Source of the DNA: Planctomycetota bacterium
GTDB lineage: Bacteria; Planctomycetota; PUPC01; JACPCR01
Reading direction: 5' to 3'
DNA length: 33,568 nt
Assembly (NCBI GenBank): GCA_030740295.1
Contig: JASLXP010000309.1
Coordinates: 1-33,568, forward strand
Positions 17,318-25,718 of the stretch are shown piece after piece (positions within the stretch are counted from its first letter, which is position 1; each line of letters begins with the position of its first letter). The translations under genes were made by a program, and so were the position numbers. The notes below the pieces were generated by a model. The model had not been told where the DNA came from. It made no database searches and saw nothing but the letters and a program-made list of their open reading frames with translations.

Positions 17318-17324
17318 TCTCCTT
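17318..17324 (-). promoter_or_regulatory. Strong ribosome binding site of the microprotein gene
   Basis: AAGGAGA on the minus strand, six bases from the ATG, close to the ideal Shine-Dalgarno. It is the main evidence that this short gene is translated. Confidence 0.7.
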
Positions 17325-17441
17325 TTGTAGATTCGGGAAATGAAAGTCCGTTCCGCTGGATTCCTCCCGATGGGGAACCAGTGGAATCAGAAATATTCGA
17401 AAATTGCGTGATCCGTCCGCTAGTCGCACTCGATGTGCCAA

Positions 17442-18509
17442 TTACTCGGCATTGCTTCCGATACCTCTTTCTCTGGCTGGCGCTTCGTAGATTTCGGCCG
17501 GCCCGAAAGCCTCGGGGTACCAGGGCCGCAGGAACTTGCGGACCTCCCAGCAGAGATGGCATTTCTGCGCGTACCCGGAAAGCGGCTGATAGCCTTTCTC
17601 GACAGCCAACTCCAGCAAGCCGAAGGGGCCGCGCTCGTAAACCTGCCGGACCATCTCGGTGTGGAAGCCCTTCGCCATCAGTTCCGGCAAGGGTGTCTCA
17701 TGCGCGTTGCCGACGATGATACCGCAGCAGGTCTGGATGTTGCCGTAAGGGTCGATGTGGATTTCCCACATGGTTTCCGGATCGAATTCCCTGGCGCAGT
17801 TCTCTCCGCTGTGGGCGCCGTGCCAGAGAGAGTCATCGGTCAGGTCCGCCAGCGAACGGTCCGGCAGAAAGCCGGCGAGATGATTACCCGCCCGGCCGAC
17901 CATTCGCGGCTGATGTTTGCGAACGTAATCCGCCAACTGGACCTGGTCACGACCGATCTGTTTCAGTTTCTGCAGTTCGACGAGTGAAATGTCGGAGGCG
18001 GCAATGTTCTCGCGCCCGAACACTTCGTCTGCTATTTGAAAGGCCCGGACGCGATTCGACGGTGAGAAGAAAACCTGGTGGTAAGGGTCCGCGCTGAAAA
18101 GCATCCCTTTGACCCCCGCTTCCTTCAGTTCCGTGAGGCGATGGCGGGTGATGGAATCGTCCTCGCACCATTTCGCGTTGCTCTCGATAAAATGAGGAGC
18201 GACGCCCTCTTCGTTGGCCGCCCGGCACAGCTTTAAGACTTCGTCGTAATGCAAAAGTGCTTCGCCGCCGGCGATGTGGATGGCGCGATCCGTCGCGTGG
18301 AGCTGACGGAGAAACTCGAGGCCGTCTTCGTGGCTGGCGTACACTTCAGGCTGGTGCGGGCCGCAATTGAACAGGCAGTGCTTGCAGGCCAGGTTGCAGC
18401 GATAGGTGTACAGAAGACTCGCCACGTACTTCAGCCCGATGGCTCGTGCCACGCCTTCAGATTCGATGACTTCGTCAACAGGTCGGGGGTCTCGCTCTGG
18501 TTGGCTCAT
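17442..18509 (-). CDS. Radical SAM protein with C-terminal cysteine-rich region
   Basis: This 355-residue protein has the radical SAM cluster motif CNLACKHC (C38, C42, C45) in the expected place after the first strand, followed by HIAGGEALLHYDEV, the SAM-binding 'GGE' motif. These ligands hold a 4Fe-4S cluster that cleaves S-adenosylmethionine to a radical. The C-terminal third carries INPYGNI-like HIDPYGNIQTCCGIIVGN and then AQKCHLCWEVRKFL, resembling an auxiliary-cluster (SPASM or twitch-like) region that might hold a second iron-sulfur cluster. It is cytoplasmic. Target unknown; SPASM-type enzymes often modify peptides, and a 49-residue membrane microprotein lies just downstream, but the link is only positional. 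Confidence 0.88.
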   Translation of the reverse strand: MSQPERDPRPVDEVIESEGVARAIGLKYVASLLYTYRCNLACKHCLFNCGPHQPEVYASHEDGLEFLRQLHATDRAIHIAGGEALLHYDEVLKLCRAANEEGVAPHFIESNAKWCEDDSITRHRLTELKEAGVKGMLFSADPYHQVFFSPSNRVRAFQIADEVFGRENIAASDISLVELQKLKQIGRDQVQLADYVRKHQPRMVGRAGNHLAGFLPDRSLADLTDDSLWHGAHSGENCAREFDPETMWEIHIDPYGNIQTCCGIIVGNAHETPLPELMAKGFHTEMVRQVYERGPFGLLELAVEKGYQPLSGYAQKCHLCWEVRKFLRPWYPEAFGPAEIYEAPARERGIGSNAE

Positions 18510-18640
18510 CCTACTTTCTTTTGTGTTTCTTCAGGTGTGTGGGCCTCTTAGTTTTAATCTTGCTTTTAATCTCCACTTCGCTGCGTAAAAGAAGCACAAA
18601 TCAAAAGCATGATCAAAGGTAAAGCCTGGATCCCAACGTA

Positions 18641-19666
18641 TCACAAGGTGGCGGCCGCTTCCGGGATCGGCGGCAGGGCCTGGCCGTAGAGCTTTTCCGA
18701 CCACTTGCTGAAGGCTTGGTACATGTAGGGCTTGACGCCTTCGTTGGGGATGCCGATGGCGCGGTCGTCACCGTAGTCGCTGAAGATGAAGCCGCCTTCC
18801 GGCGAGGCCCAGTGCGTCATCAGGTCTCTGGCATCCGCGTCAATGAGGGAGGTGTCACCCGTCGGGAGGGTGGCCTGAATATCGGCGAGGGCCTGGAAAG
18901 TAATGCGGCCCTGGTAACGCTCTCCCATCTCCTCGATGCCGAGAGCGCGTGGCTGTTGGAGGTTGACCACATTGACGCCCGCCTGAATGTAGCCCTCTAC
19001 TATTTCGTTGACTTTGCCGCAGGAATGAACCCATACATCGCACCCGGACGCGTGCATCGTGTCGAAGATCTTCTTGTAGCGCGGGAAAAAGAAATCCATC
19101 CACATGTCGAAGCGAATGAAAGCGGCCTGCTGTGTACCCCAGTCATCGGTCATGCTCCAGCCATCGATGCGGCCGGGGAAACGCCTCGTCACCTCTTCTA
19201 CGAAAGTGACGTGAGTGTCCACGATCATGTCGGCCAGGGCTTCCATGGCGGGGCGGTCATGATAGAGATCGATGAGCGTGTCCTCGAAGCCATGGAGGCA
19301 GTGCATCCGTTCCCAGAGAACCATGAAGATGCCGCAGGTTACGTATTTCCCTTCCGTTTCGGCCTGTTGAAGGGAAGCTTCGCTGTTTTCGTAACGGCTT
19401 TCGTCGGTGTAGTCGGGCGGGACAAAACTGTCGAGCCCGGAGATGTCCTCCAATGGATTCCCTGTGACCTGTCCCATGTTCGGCATCGCCGTATGGGCCC
19501 AGTGACAGGTCCACTCGTCGTCACCTTCCAGTTCAGGCTGGAATGATTCTGCGGGGCTGACGGAGAGGCCTGTGGTGTCACTTACCCCAAGAGTTCCCAT
19601 CTGAACGGGCATCCTCTGGGGGCGCTCGAAATTGATTGCTCGTTTGATTATTTCTCTGGGCGTCAT
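18641..19666 (-). CDS. UroD-superfamily methyltransferase-like protein (HSCG type)
   Basis: This 341-residue protein keeps the family's MTPREIIKRAINFERPQRMPV start, TDDWGTQQ (residues 173-180, equivalent to EDLGTQ) and a zinc-type HSCG at residues 214-217. A further conserved segment, DIQATLPTGDTSLIDADAR, lies near residue 262. The third, C-terminal Cys ligand known from methylcobamide methyltransferases is not apparent. It is closest within this window to the protein at 28205-29188. It starts three bases beyond the ric stop, so both are likely read from one transcript. It is cytoplasmic. Likely a methyl- or alkyl-transferase rather than the haem-pathway enzyme; substrate unknown. Confidence 0.87.
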   Translation of the reverse strand: MTPREIIKRAINFERPQRMPVQMGTLGVSDTTGLSVSPAESFQPELEGDDEWTCHWAHTAMPNMGQVTGNPLEDISGLDSFVPPDYTDESRYENSEASLQQAETEGKYVTCGIFMVLWERMHCLHGFEDTLIDLYHDRPAMEALADMIVDTHVTFVEEVTRRFPGRIDGWSMTDDWGTQQAAFIRFDMWMDFFFPRYKKIFDTMHASGCDVWVHSCGKVNEIVEGYIQAGVNVVNLQQPRALGIEEMGERYQGRITFQALADIQATLPTGDTSLIDADARDLMTHWASPEGGFIFSDYGDDRAIGIPNEGVKPYMYQAFSKWSEKLYGQALPPIPEAAATL

Positions 19667-19669
19667 GGT

Positions 19670-20395
19670 TTACACACGAGCGGCTAGCTCGGCTTCGGCC
19701 TCTTTCGCTCTCGGGAAGAGAATGTTGTTCTCTTTGTGGATGTGCTGGTGGAGGTCGGCTTCGAGCCGGCGCAGCCCGTCTATCATGACGTGGCAGGTAC
19801 TGCAGGCCCCATCGGCCGGGGTGTAGTTGTTCGTCAGCTCTGCAATGCGTGCGAGTGCCTTGCCTGCGTTGTCGTGTTCAAACTCCATGACGCTAATGGG
19901 ATTGGCGATGGTTCCGCAGTGAAAAGAGGGCAGCGAGTCGGATTTTTCGAGCTGGCGCACAAAGGGAAAGAGAATCTGTTCCTCCTTCATCAGGTGCTGG
20001 CTCAGCTCGGCCTGGAGCGCATCGAAGACCGATTCCAACTCGCGGAAATTCGGGTGCGATTCGCCGTGGACCTGGCTGACCTTTCGGACAATCTCATCGA
20101 GCCGCGGCAGTTCTTCTTTCATAAAGGTGTGATGTGTCTGCTCGATGTGGTCGGCCAGCTCGGTCATGGTCATGTCGGAGCAGTTCACGGCAGCCCCCGT
20201 ATCGGCCGGGCCCGATGACGCTTCGAGCACTTTGAGGACGGTTTCCGGGTCGAGACCTTTTTCCCGGCATGCTTCGGCGAGGGTGTTCTTTCCACCGCAG
20301 CAGAAGTCGATGCCCAGGTTTTCGAAAACTCCGGAAAGCCCCGGACGCTCGGAGACGACTTCGCCCACGGTGGTTTCGACGCTGAGTGCTGACAT
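19670..20395 (-). CDS. ric: Iron-sulfur cluster repair di-iron protein (RIC / ScdA / YtfE family)
   Basis: This 241-residue protein has the full RIC architecture. An N-terminal ScdA_N (DUF542) domain spans residues 1-58 with FCCGG (C32, C33), and a hemerythrin-like di-iron four-helix bundle follows, with repeated HxxE/H ligands: HIEQTHHTF, LSQHLMKEEQILFP, FEHDNAGKAL and LHQHIHKENNILFP. RIC proteins restore iron-sulfur and other iron centres damaged by nitric oxide or peroxide and act in the cytoplasm. An AAAGGAG ribosome site precedes the ATG. The gene lies 220 bases downstream of a NirK-domain gene and directly upstream of a UroD-like gene on the same strand, so a nitrosative-stress link is plausible. 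I cannot identify an NsrR or FNR site with confidence. Confidence 0.95.
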   Translation of the reverse strand: MSALSVETTVGEVVSERPGLSGVFENLGIDFCCGGKNTLAEACREKGLDPETVLKVLEASSGPADTGAAVNCSDMTMTELADHIEQTHHTFMKEELPRLDEIVRKVSQVHGESHPNFRELESVFDALQAELSQHLMKEEQILFPFVRQLEKSDSLPSFHCGTIANPISVMEFEHDNAGKALARIAELTNNYTPADGACSTCHVMIDGLRRLEADLHQHIHKENNILFPRAKEAEAELAARV

Positions 20396-20616
20396 GATTG
20401 ACTCCTTTCGCCTTGGCAGACTGGAAGTTTTTTGGGGACGGCTGTTTTACAATTCCTGCGCTAGCCGTGAGCGCCCGCTGTCGGCAGAATTTGCAGGGCC
20501 CGTTCATTTGGCCGTGAATCTTCTGCCTGATTTCTGGCGCGGGCCAGCAGGAAGCAAATGGATGTCCGCCGGCTGTCTTGCAGCCCTTTCCATGAAATCG
20601 TCCGATCCAGGAAGGA

Positions 20617-22608
20617 TCAGATGGTGACGACGATGCCTGCTGAGTTGTTGGTTTCGTCTTTTTCGAGGAGACGGTCTTCAGGGTCAACCACGATCTCCAG
20701 GTAGTACTGGCCTGGGTCGAGGTGGCCGACCTCGATGGCCTGTCCGGTGACAATCATCCCGAAATGGCTTCCAGGTCGTTCGTTGGCCCAGCCAACGGAA
20801 ATGCCCTGTCTCTCTGCTGCGCAGTCCTGGTAGATCCGTTTGTCAGAAGAACCGGGCACCTCGGCCTCGCTGTATCTGACTGAGTCGCTCAGGCAAAGGC
20901 CGACCTCGTGTCCGCCTGCGACGACCTCTCCGGGCTCTCCATTTTCATCCAACTGTCTCAGGCGATAGAGACCGAAATCTTCATAGTGGTAATGAGGATG
21001 CCTGGAATCATGCCATTCCATGTTGCCTGCCTCCCGCGTGGATTGAGTCCCGTCTGTGTGAAACAGGACCTGAGATGCGGCACGCCTGTCGCCTTCATTT
21101 CCCTCCCCCATCACTGTCTCCAGCGCGGCATCGCCGATGTTCGCGAAGGAGGTGGTGAAGTTCAGGATTTTCTTCTCAGTCTCAGGATCGGTGGTGACGA
21201 GGGCCCTCTCTGTCTCTGCCATCCACGGTATCAGGTCCGGGAGCAGGAGTTCGGCTTCATCCACGGCTGGACTGCTATTGTGACCGGCTTCGGAAGTTCC
21301 CTCCGGTGAAGCCGTGGCCGAAGTGCCAGCACCGGGATCGCTTTCAGTTGGACCCTCGGTCACAGGTGGCTCTTCCAGCTCGACAGTGGATCCGTTCGCG
21401 GAGGAATCGACAGTCTTCTCTACAGCCGAAAAGAGATCTTCTCTTTCCTCCCCAGTTACTTTCAACGCTCCCCACGCTCCTCTGTCTAATCTGGCGAGTG
21501 CATGATCGAGCAGGGCATAGCCTCCCGGAACATCGGGTACGAATTCAACCATCGTTGCGCCGCCTGCGGGGACCAATGTCGTCTGAACGTCCTTGTGGAC
21601 ATGGTCACCGAATGAAGCTTCGGGATAGACAGTATCAAATACCTCACCCATGATGTGGAAGGATGACACCTTTGAAACACCGGCATTCCCAAAGAAGATT
21701 CTTATTTTCTCTCCGGTCTCCGCGGTCAGCCCTTCAAGCCCATTCACCCGGCCGTTGAGCACCACGTATTCCGGATCTTCTGCGAGCATTTTTTCCGGGT
21801 CAAAGTTCTGGAGACCTTTTTCACCCATTTTCCCTTCCGTATAGATTTCGCCCTGCACGACATAGAATTCTTTATCCACGGGGGGAAGCCCCTCTTTGGG
21901 CTCGACCAGGATGAGACCATACATTCCCTGAGCCATGTGCAGCGGGACATTGGGTGTTCCACAGTGATAGATAAACAGTCCAGGCTTCATGGCCTTGAAC
22001 TGCATCGTCTTTGACTTGCCCGGCATCACGCCTGTCAGCGATGCTCCTCCTCCCGGTCCAGCCACTGCATGCAGATCAATCGAATGGGGGTGGGTGCTTG
22101 AAGGGTGGCTATTCAAGGTCAGATGTACGGTGTCCCCTTCCTTGACACGCAGGAATGGCCCGGGAACTTCACCATCAAAGGTCCAGTAGCGATAGCTGAT
22201 GCCTGGAGCAATTTCTGAAATGACTTCCTGGGCCGTCATTTCGATCTTTACAATGTCACCATCCTTACGTTCTCCGACTTTCTTTACGATTGCACTCCCT
22301 GCGATATCGTCGACCACTTCAAGAGCTGAATCATTTCGGATGTGCCAATGCGGTCCTCTTCCCGGACCAAAGGTGATCAAGGGGTCAGACTTTGGGGCGC
22401 TTTTGCCTGCCGCGCTCTGGCTCTGATCGTGGTTTCCGTGTTCATGCAATGCGACTATGGCTTCCTCACTTACAGCGGAAGAATCCGTAGCCATTGGGGC
22501 CGGTGCGATTGCGGCAGGTTGTGCTGTCTGGGCCGGGCCGGATGAGGCACCCGGCGGAGGTGTCATCGTCGTGCTGTAGTCTTGAGAGACTTTTGGTGAG
22601 GCTACCAT
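20617..22608 (-). CDS. Copper nitrite reductase (NirK-like) fused to a lysyl-oxidase-like domain
   Basis: The 663 residues divide into a low-complexity Ala/Pro/Ser N-terminus (1-75), a two-cupredoxin NirK domain (about 80-390), an acidic Ser/Thr/Pro linker (395-455) and a lysyl-oxidase-like domain (456-663). NirK reduces nitrite to nitric oxide. All expected ligands are present: type 1 copper H175, C216, H224, M229; type 2 copper H180, H215, H369; catalytic D178 and H318. The short C216-H224 spacing matches the AniA-type (class II) NirK. The second domain keeps the copper motif WH...HPHYH (H537, H539, H541) but has E568 and R611 where human lysyl oxidase has the cofactor residues K320 and Y355. 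There is no signal peptide, and an in-frame TAA at 22624-22626 excludes an upstream extension. NirK function is likely; oxidase function is doubtful. Confidence 0.93.
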   Translation of the reverse strand: MVASPKVSQDYSTTMTPPPGASSGPAQTAQPAAIAPAPMATDSSAVSEEAIVALHEHGNHDQSQSAAGKSAPKSDPLITFGPGRGPHWHIRNDSALEVVDDIAGSAIVKKVGERKDGDIVKIEMTAQEVISEIAPGISYRYWTFDGEVPGPFLRVKEGDTVHLTLNSHPSSTHPHSIDLHAVAGPGGGASLTGVMPGKSKTMQFKAMKPGLFIYHCGTPNVPLHMAQGMYGLILVEPKEGLPPVDKEFYVVQGEIYTEGKMGEKGLQNFDPEKMLAEDPEYVVLNGRVNGLEGLTAETGEKIRIFFGNAGVSKVSSFHIMGEVFDTVYPEASFGDHVHKDVQTTLVPAGGATMVEFVPDVPGGYALLDHALARLDRGAWGALKVTGEEREDLFSAVEKTVDSSANGSTVELEEPPVTEGPTESDPGAGTSATASPEGTSEAGHNSSPAVDEAELLLPDLIPWMAETERALVTTDPETEKKILNFTTSFANIGDAALETVMGEGNEGDRRAASQVLFHTDGTQSTREAGNMEWHDSRHPHYHYEDFGLYRLRQLDENGEPGEVVAGGHEVGLCLSDSVRYSEAEVPGSSDKRIYQDCAAERQGISVGWANERPGSHFGMIVTGQAIEVGHLDPGQYYLEIVVDPEDRLLEKDETNNSAGIVVTI

Positions 22609-22997
22609 TTGATTATTCTCCGTTTAGCCGGCTGGACAGTAAACACTTCACGAACTGCCGGTCTGGGATTCCGAAGATGCCAAGGGGAGTCTCGTAACCT
22701 GCTTCACCTGTTTAGACTTATTGTCAGTTTTTCTGTGAACTTCGTATTAACTGCGAAGATTATGCAGGGAGGGGGTGAGCGGGAGACGTAAATTTTGCAT
22801 AGGCCGGCTTCTTTGACGGCTGTTGCTGTTATTTTTTCCCCGACCTCGCCTGCAGAGAGAAAGACGAAAAGTAAGGGGCCCGCCGCTCTGAAGAGTTACG
22901 TTTCTCAGTAGGTCTGGATTCCGGGGAACCTCATCTGCTGTCCGCCTGACAATCCGCGGTCATCCGCCATCCGCTTTCTTCTCCTCACGACATCCTC
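22609..22997. other. Divergent intergenic region upstream of the NirK fusion and enolase-family gene
   Basis: The region must carry promoters in both directions. A short inverted pair CTTCG/CGAAG flanks TATTAACTG near 22740-22760, a possible operator of low confidence. I see no riboswitch and no short gene with a ribosome site. Confidence 0.4.
22618..22626 (-). promoter_or_regulatory. Ribosome site and upstream in-frame stop fixing the NirK-fusion start
   Basis: GGAG (22618-22621) lies nine bases before the ATG. A TAA (22624-22626) is in the same frame, so the coding sequence cannot extend upstream. This rules out a missed signal peptide. Confidence 0.7.
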
Positions 22998-24143
22998 ATG
23001 AAGATCACCAGCATCGAAACTCTCTGCCTGTCCCGCCCTCACGAACCGGAAAATCAATGGATCACTTCCACGGCCAGATCGGTCAAGGCCGACTGCGCTA
23101 TCGTGGTCATTCACACGGACGGCGATCATCACGGGATAGGTGAAGCCTGTGCCTACGGGGTCCCTCCTCTGATTCGGGAACAGATGGAGTGGTTCAGCCA
23201 CGAACTGGTCGGCTGCGACCCGGAGGATCCTGCCATTGTTCCGCATCCCAACGGCAGCAATCGAACATACGATGCAGCCGTGGGCGGCGTAGATTCGGCC
23301 CTGTGGGACCTGCGAGGCAAAGCATCAGGAAAAACAGTGAGCCAGTTGCTTGCCGAAAAGCCCCTGGAACGGGTCAGGCTCTATGCCTCAAGCGGGTGCC
23401 GTTACGACTGGCGGGAAAGGCCTGAACAACTCATTGACGAAGCTCTGGAGTACATCGCGGATGGCTTCACCGCATTCAAATTCCGTATCGGCACTCATTG
23501 GGACTGGGACGGCGTCACGCCCGATCGCTTTCTTCAGCTCATCGAAAAACTGGTCGCCGAAGTGGACGGCCGGATGGAGCTGATCCTTGAAGGAAATATG
23601 CGCCTGTCGGAAGCCGATGCCCTCGTGATTGCAGCAGAGATCGACCGGTTGGGCTTCATCTGGTTTGAAGAACCCATCCCCGCCTCCGAGATAGACGGAT
23701 ACGCCCGGCTCAACGCATCAGTAAACATGCCCATCTCCGGCGGTGAGGGTTCCACTACTCTCGAACGGTTCCAGCCTTACCTGGAAAAGAAGGCATACTC
23801 CGTCGTCCAGCCGGATGCCGGCCTGTGCGGCATCAGCGAATGCCTGCGGATCGGACGAACCGCTCATCGATGGGGAGTCGACCTTGTCCCTCACAACTGG
23901 CACAACGGCCTGATGACCATGGCCAACGCGCACCTCGTCGCCGCGCTCCCCAATCCCAGATTCTGCGAGCTCTGCATGATTCAGGGCCCCCTGCAGTGGG
24001 AGATTCTCAAAGAAAAGCCCGTAATCCGCGACGGCTATCTTGAGCTGCCTGACCGGCCCGGGCTCGGCGTCGAACTCGCTGATGACCTGGAAGATCGCTT
24101 CCCTTACATCGAAGGCTCATACGCGGTCACCGATCAGAGATGA
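22998..24143 (+). CDS. Mandelate racemase / muconate lactonizing enzyme family protein (enolase superfamily)
   Basis: This 381-residue protein shows the family's N-terminal lid domain and a TIM-barrel C-terminal domain. Metal ligands appear as E198 (LEGN), E224/E225 (WFEEP) and E250 (GGEG). The catalytic base motif is K161-F-R163, where mandelate racemases have KxK, so the second lysine is replaced by arginine. On the other side, D273 (QPDAG) and H299 (VPHNWHNG) could form the His-Asp dyad. Such enzymes abstract a proton next to a carboxylate and act as sugar-acid dehydratases or racemases. It probably works in the cytoplasm. It is followed 109 bases later by an RraA-like gene on the same strand, a plausible catabolic pair. 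The substrate is unknown. Confidence 0.9.
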   Translation: MKITSIETLCLSRPHEPENQWITSTARSVKADCAIVVIHTDGDHHGIGEACAYGVPPLIREQMEWFSHELVGCDPEDPAIVPHPNGSNRTYDAAVGGVDSALWDLRGKASGKTVSQLLAEKPLERVRLYASSGCRYDWRERPEQLIDEALEYIADGFTAFKFRIGTHWDWDGVTPDRFLQLIEKLVAEVDGRMELILEGNMRLSEADALVIAAEIDRLGFIWFEEPIPASEIDGYARLNASVNMPISGGEGSTTLERFQPYLEKKAYSVVQPDAGLCGISECLRIGRTAHRWGVDLVPHNWHNGLMTMANAHLVAALPNPRFCELCMIQGPLQWEILKEKPVIRDGYLELPDRPGLGVELADDLEDRFPYIEGSYAVTDQR

Positions 24144-24252
24144 ACCTCGTTCGTGTCTTTCAACATTATCGAAATACGTGCGGTAAGTAAGTAGGTAGGT
24201 AGTGACTATCTATGCTGATTCCACCTCCATCCATCATCTTCAGAGACCTGCC

Positions 24253-25173
24253 ATGAGCGAAGAACCGACCCGTGAAAAGAGCCCTGCGAGTAACGAGAAA
24301 TTCTGCCCGCTGAACCTGTCGAAAGAGGAACTGATCGAGTACACCCGCGAGTGGACAGGGGAACGTTTTCCTGATGGCAGGCCACGGGTGCCGGACGATC
24401 TGCTCGAACGCATGCGACTGGTTACTGTGACAGAGGCGTGGGGCGTTCTGCGCGGCAAGGGATATCAATGGCAGTATGAAGGCGGGTGGGTCTGCACACA
24501 CCCGGGGCAGGTAATGGTGGGCAGGGCGTTAACTGCCATGTACATGCCGCGGCGTCCGGCCATGCGGAAGCTGATGGATGAAAAGGGCGAACGCTGCGGC
24601 TGCATCGGCGACCAGATTTCATGGCCCATCGATATGCTGGTCATGGGAGATGTGTACGTGGCCGACGTCTTCGGCAAGATCGATCAGGGCGCTGTGATGG
24701 GTGACAATCTGGCAACCGCGATTTTTGCCAATTCCGGCAATGGTGTGGTCCACGACGCCGCCGTGCGAGACATCGACGGCATATGGGAGATCGCAGGCTT
24801 TACCAGCTTCGTTCGAGGCTATCACCCTACCTACGCATCGCCCACGATCATGATGACCGGCGTCAATTGCCCAATCAGGATTGGAGGAGCGACGGTCATG
24901 CCTGGAGACGTCGTGCTGGGCCGGGACGATGGCGTGGTGTTCGTTCCCCCTCACCTGGCCGAACAGGTGGTGAAGACATCTGAACTGGTCCGGCTGCGAG
25001 ACCAGTTTGGCAAGCAGCGGCTGGCCGAGGGCAAATATACGCCGGGGCAGATTGATACGCAGTGGTCGGACGACATCGAAGCCGATTTCTCGAAATGGCT
25101 GGAAGACCACATGGAGGAACTGTCGGTGCCGCGGGAGGCAATTCAGGAGCTACTGAAAGAACGCACCTGGTGA
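24253..25173 (+). CDS. RraA-like aldolase/lyase family protein
   Basis: I use the ATG at 24253 (306 residues, MSEEPTREKS); the earlier GTG at 24202 would add an unsupported stretch. The core is RraA-like: GDNLATAIFANSGNGVVHDAAVRDIDGI, with R172-D173 as the conserved Arg-Asp pair that, in characterised 4-hydroxy-4-methyl-2-oxoglutarate aldolases, helps bind substrate and metal. VMPGDVVLGRDDGVVFVPP follows. The protein is longer than typical RraA (160-240 residues) because of an N-terminal extension and a C-terminal helical tail. It is cytoplasmic. The neighbouring enolase-superfamily gene suggests a shared catabolic pathway. It is unlikely to be the RNase E inhibitor itself. Old databases label this family 'dimethylmenaquinone methyltransferase'. 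Confidence 0.9.
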   Translation: MSEEPTREKSPASNEKFCPLNLSKEELIEYTREWTGERFPDGRPRVPDDLLERMRLVTVTEAWGVLRGKGYQWQYEGGWVCTHPGQVMVGRALTAMYMPRRPAMRKLMDEKGERCGCIGDQISWPIDMLVMGDVYVADVFGKIDQGAVMGDNLATAIFANSGNGVVHDAAVRDIDGIWEIAGFTSFVRGYHPTYASPTIMMTGVNCPIRIGGATVMPGDVVLGRDDGVVFVPPHLAEQVVKTSELVRLRDQFGKQRLAEGKYTPGQIDTQWSDDIEADFSKWLEDHMEELSVPREAIQELLKERTW

Positions 25174-25385
25174 CGTCGAGGTTTGCCGCTGAACGTCTGC
25201 AAGGTGTGCGTGTTATTGCTTGCTCTTAATCGCAACTGTTCAGGGGTGTCAGGTCAGGATGTTTCCGATGCTCGTTGCTTGGTGGTACAAGGCGACACCA
25301 AAGACCAAAAAACCAAAGAAGAGGCCTGGGGTTTTTCTCAGACTGCGCTGAGAACAACTGGCCCTTCGGGCAACAGACCAGCGTA

Positions 25386-25718
25386 GCCACAGGCTGCCAG
25401 CCTGCGGGCTCATCTGATTTATTTCGGCTCACAGGCTGGCAGATTCTTTCGTAAAAAGTCGATGCTGAACACTCCTCGCCCCGAAGGGGCCAAACATATC
25501 AGCCCAGGGCAACGCCCTGGGTTCGAATGGAGAGGCGTCCCCTGCCCTGAAGGGGCGTCACAGAATGCTGGGCCTCAAAAATTTGTAACGCCCTTTCAGG
25601 GCTAATTCGGGCGTAGATCACTCACCCAGGGCGGTGCCCTGGGCTATTATGTTTTGGCCTTTCAGGCCGGAAAACGTCGGGTAGTGACTTTTACGAACGA
25701 ATCTGGCAGCCTGTGGCC
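25386..25718. repeat. Palindromic repeat island with terminal inverted repeats
   Basis: The island occupies the middle of a 705-base gap (25174-25878) that holds no convincing gene. Outer arms at 25426-25460 and 25686-25718 are about 33-35 bases long and near-perfect inverted repeats (core ACAGGCTG-CAGATTC...TTCGTAAAA). A further partial arm copy is at 25386-25400. Between them lie hairpins GCCCC-gaa-GGGGC (25478-25490), CCCAGGGC-aac-GCCCTGGG (25503-25521), GCCCT-ttc-AGGGC (25590-25602), CCCAGGGC-ggt-GCCCTGGG (25625-25643) and GGCCT-ttc-AGGCC (25656-25668). The left and right halves read as inverted copies of one unit. No transposase is present. Just downstream, 25750-25783 is a decayed ATTACGA-type simple sequence. 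Confidence 0.8.

Noticed and set aside
18716..19546. 276-codon plus-strand open frame
   Set aside because: Shadow of the UroD-like gene on the other strand; composition is that of an antisense frame.
24183..24203. GTAAGTAAGTAGGTAGGTAG simple repeat before the RraA-like gene
   Set aside because: A short tetranucleotide slippage tract; too small to call a functional element.
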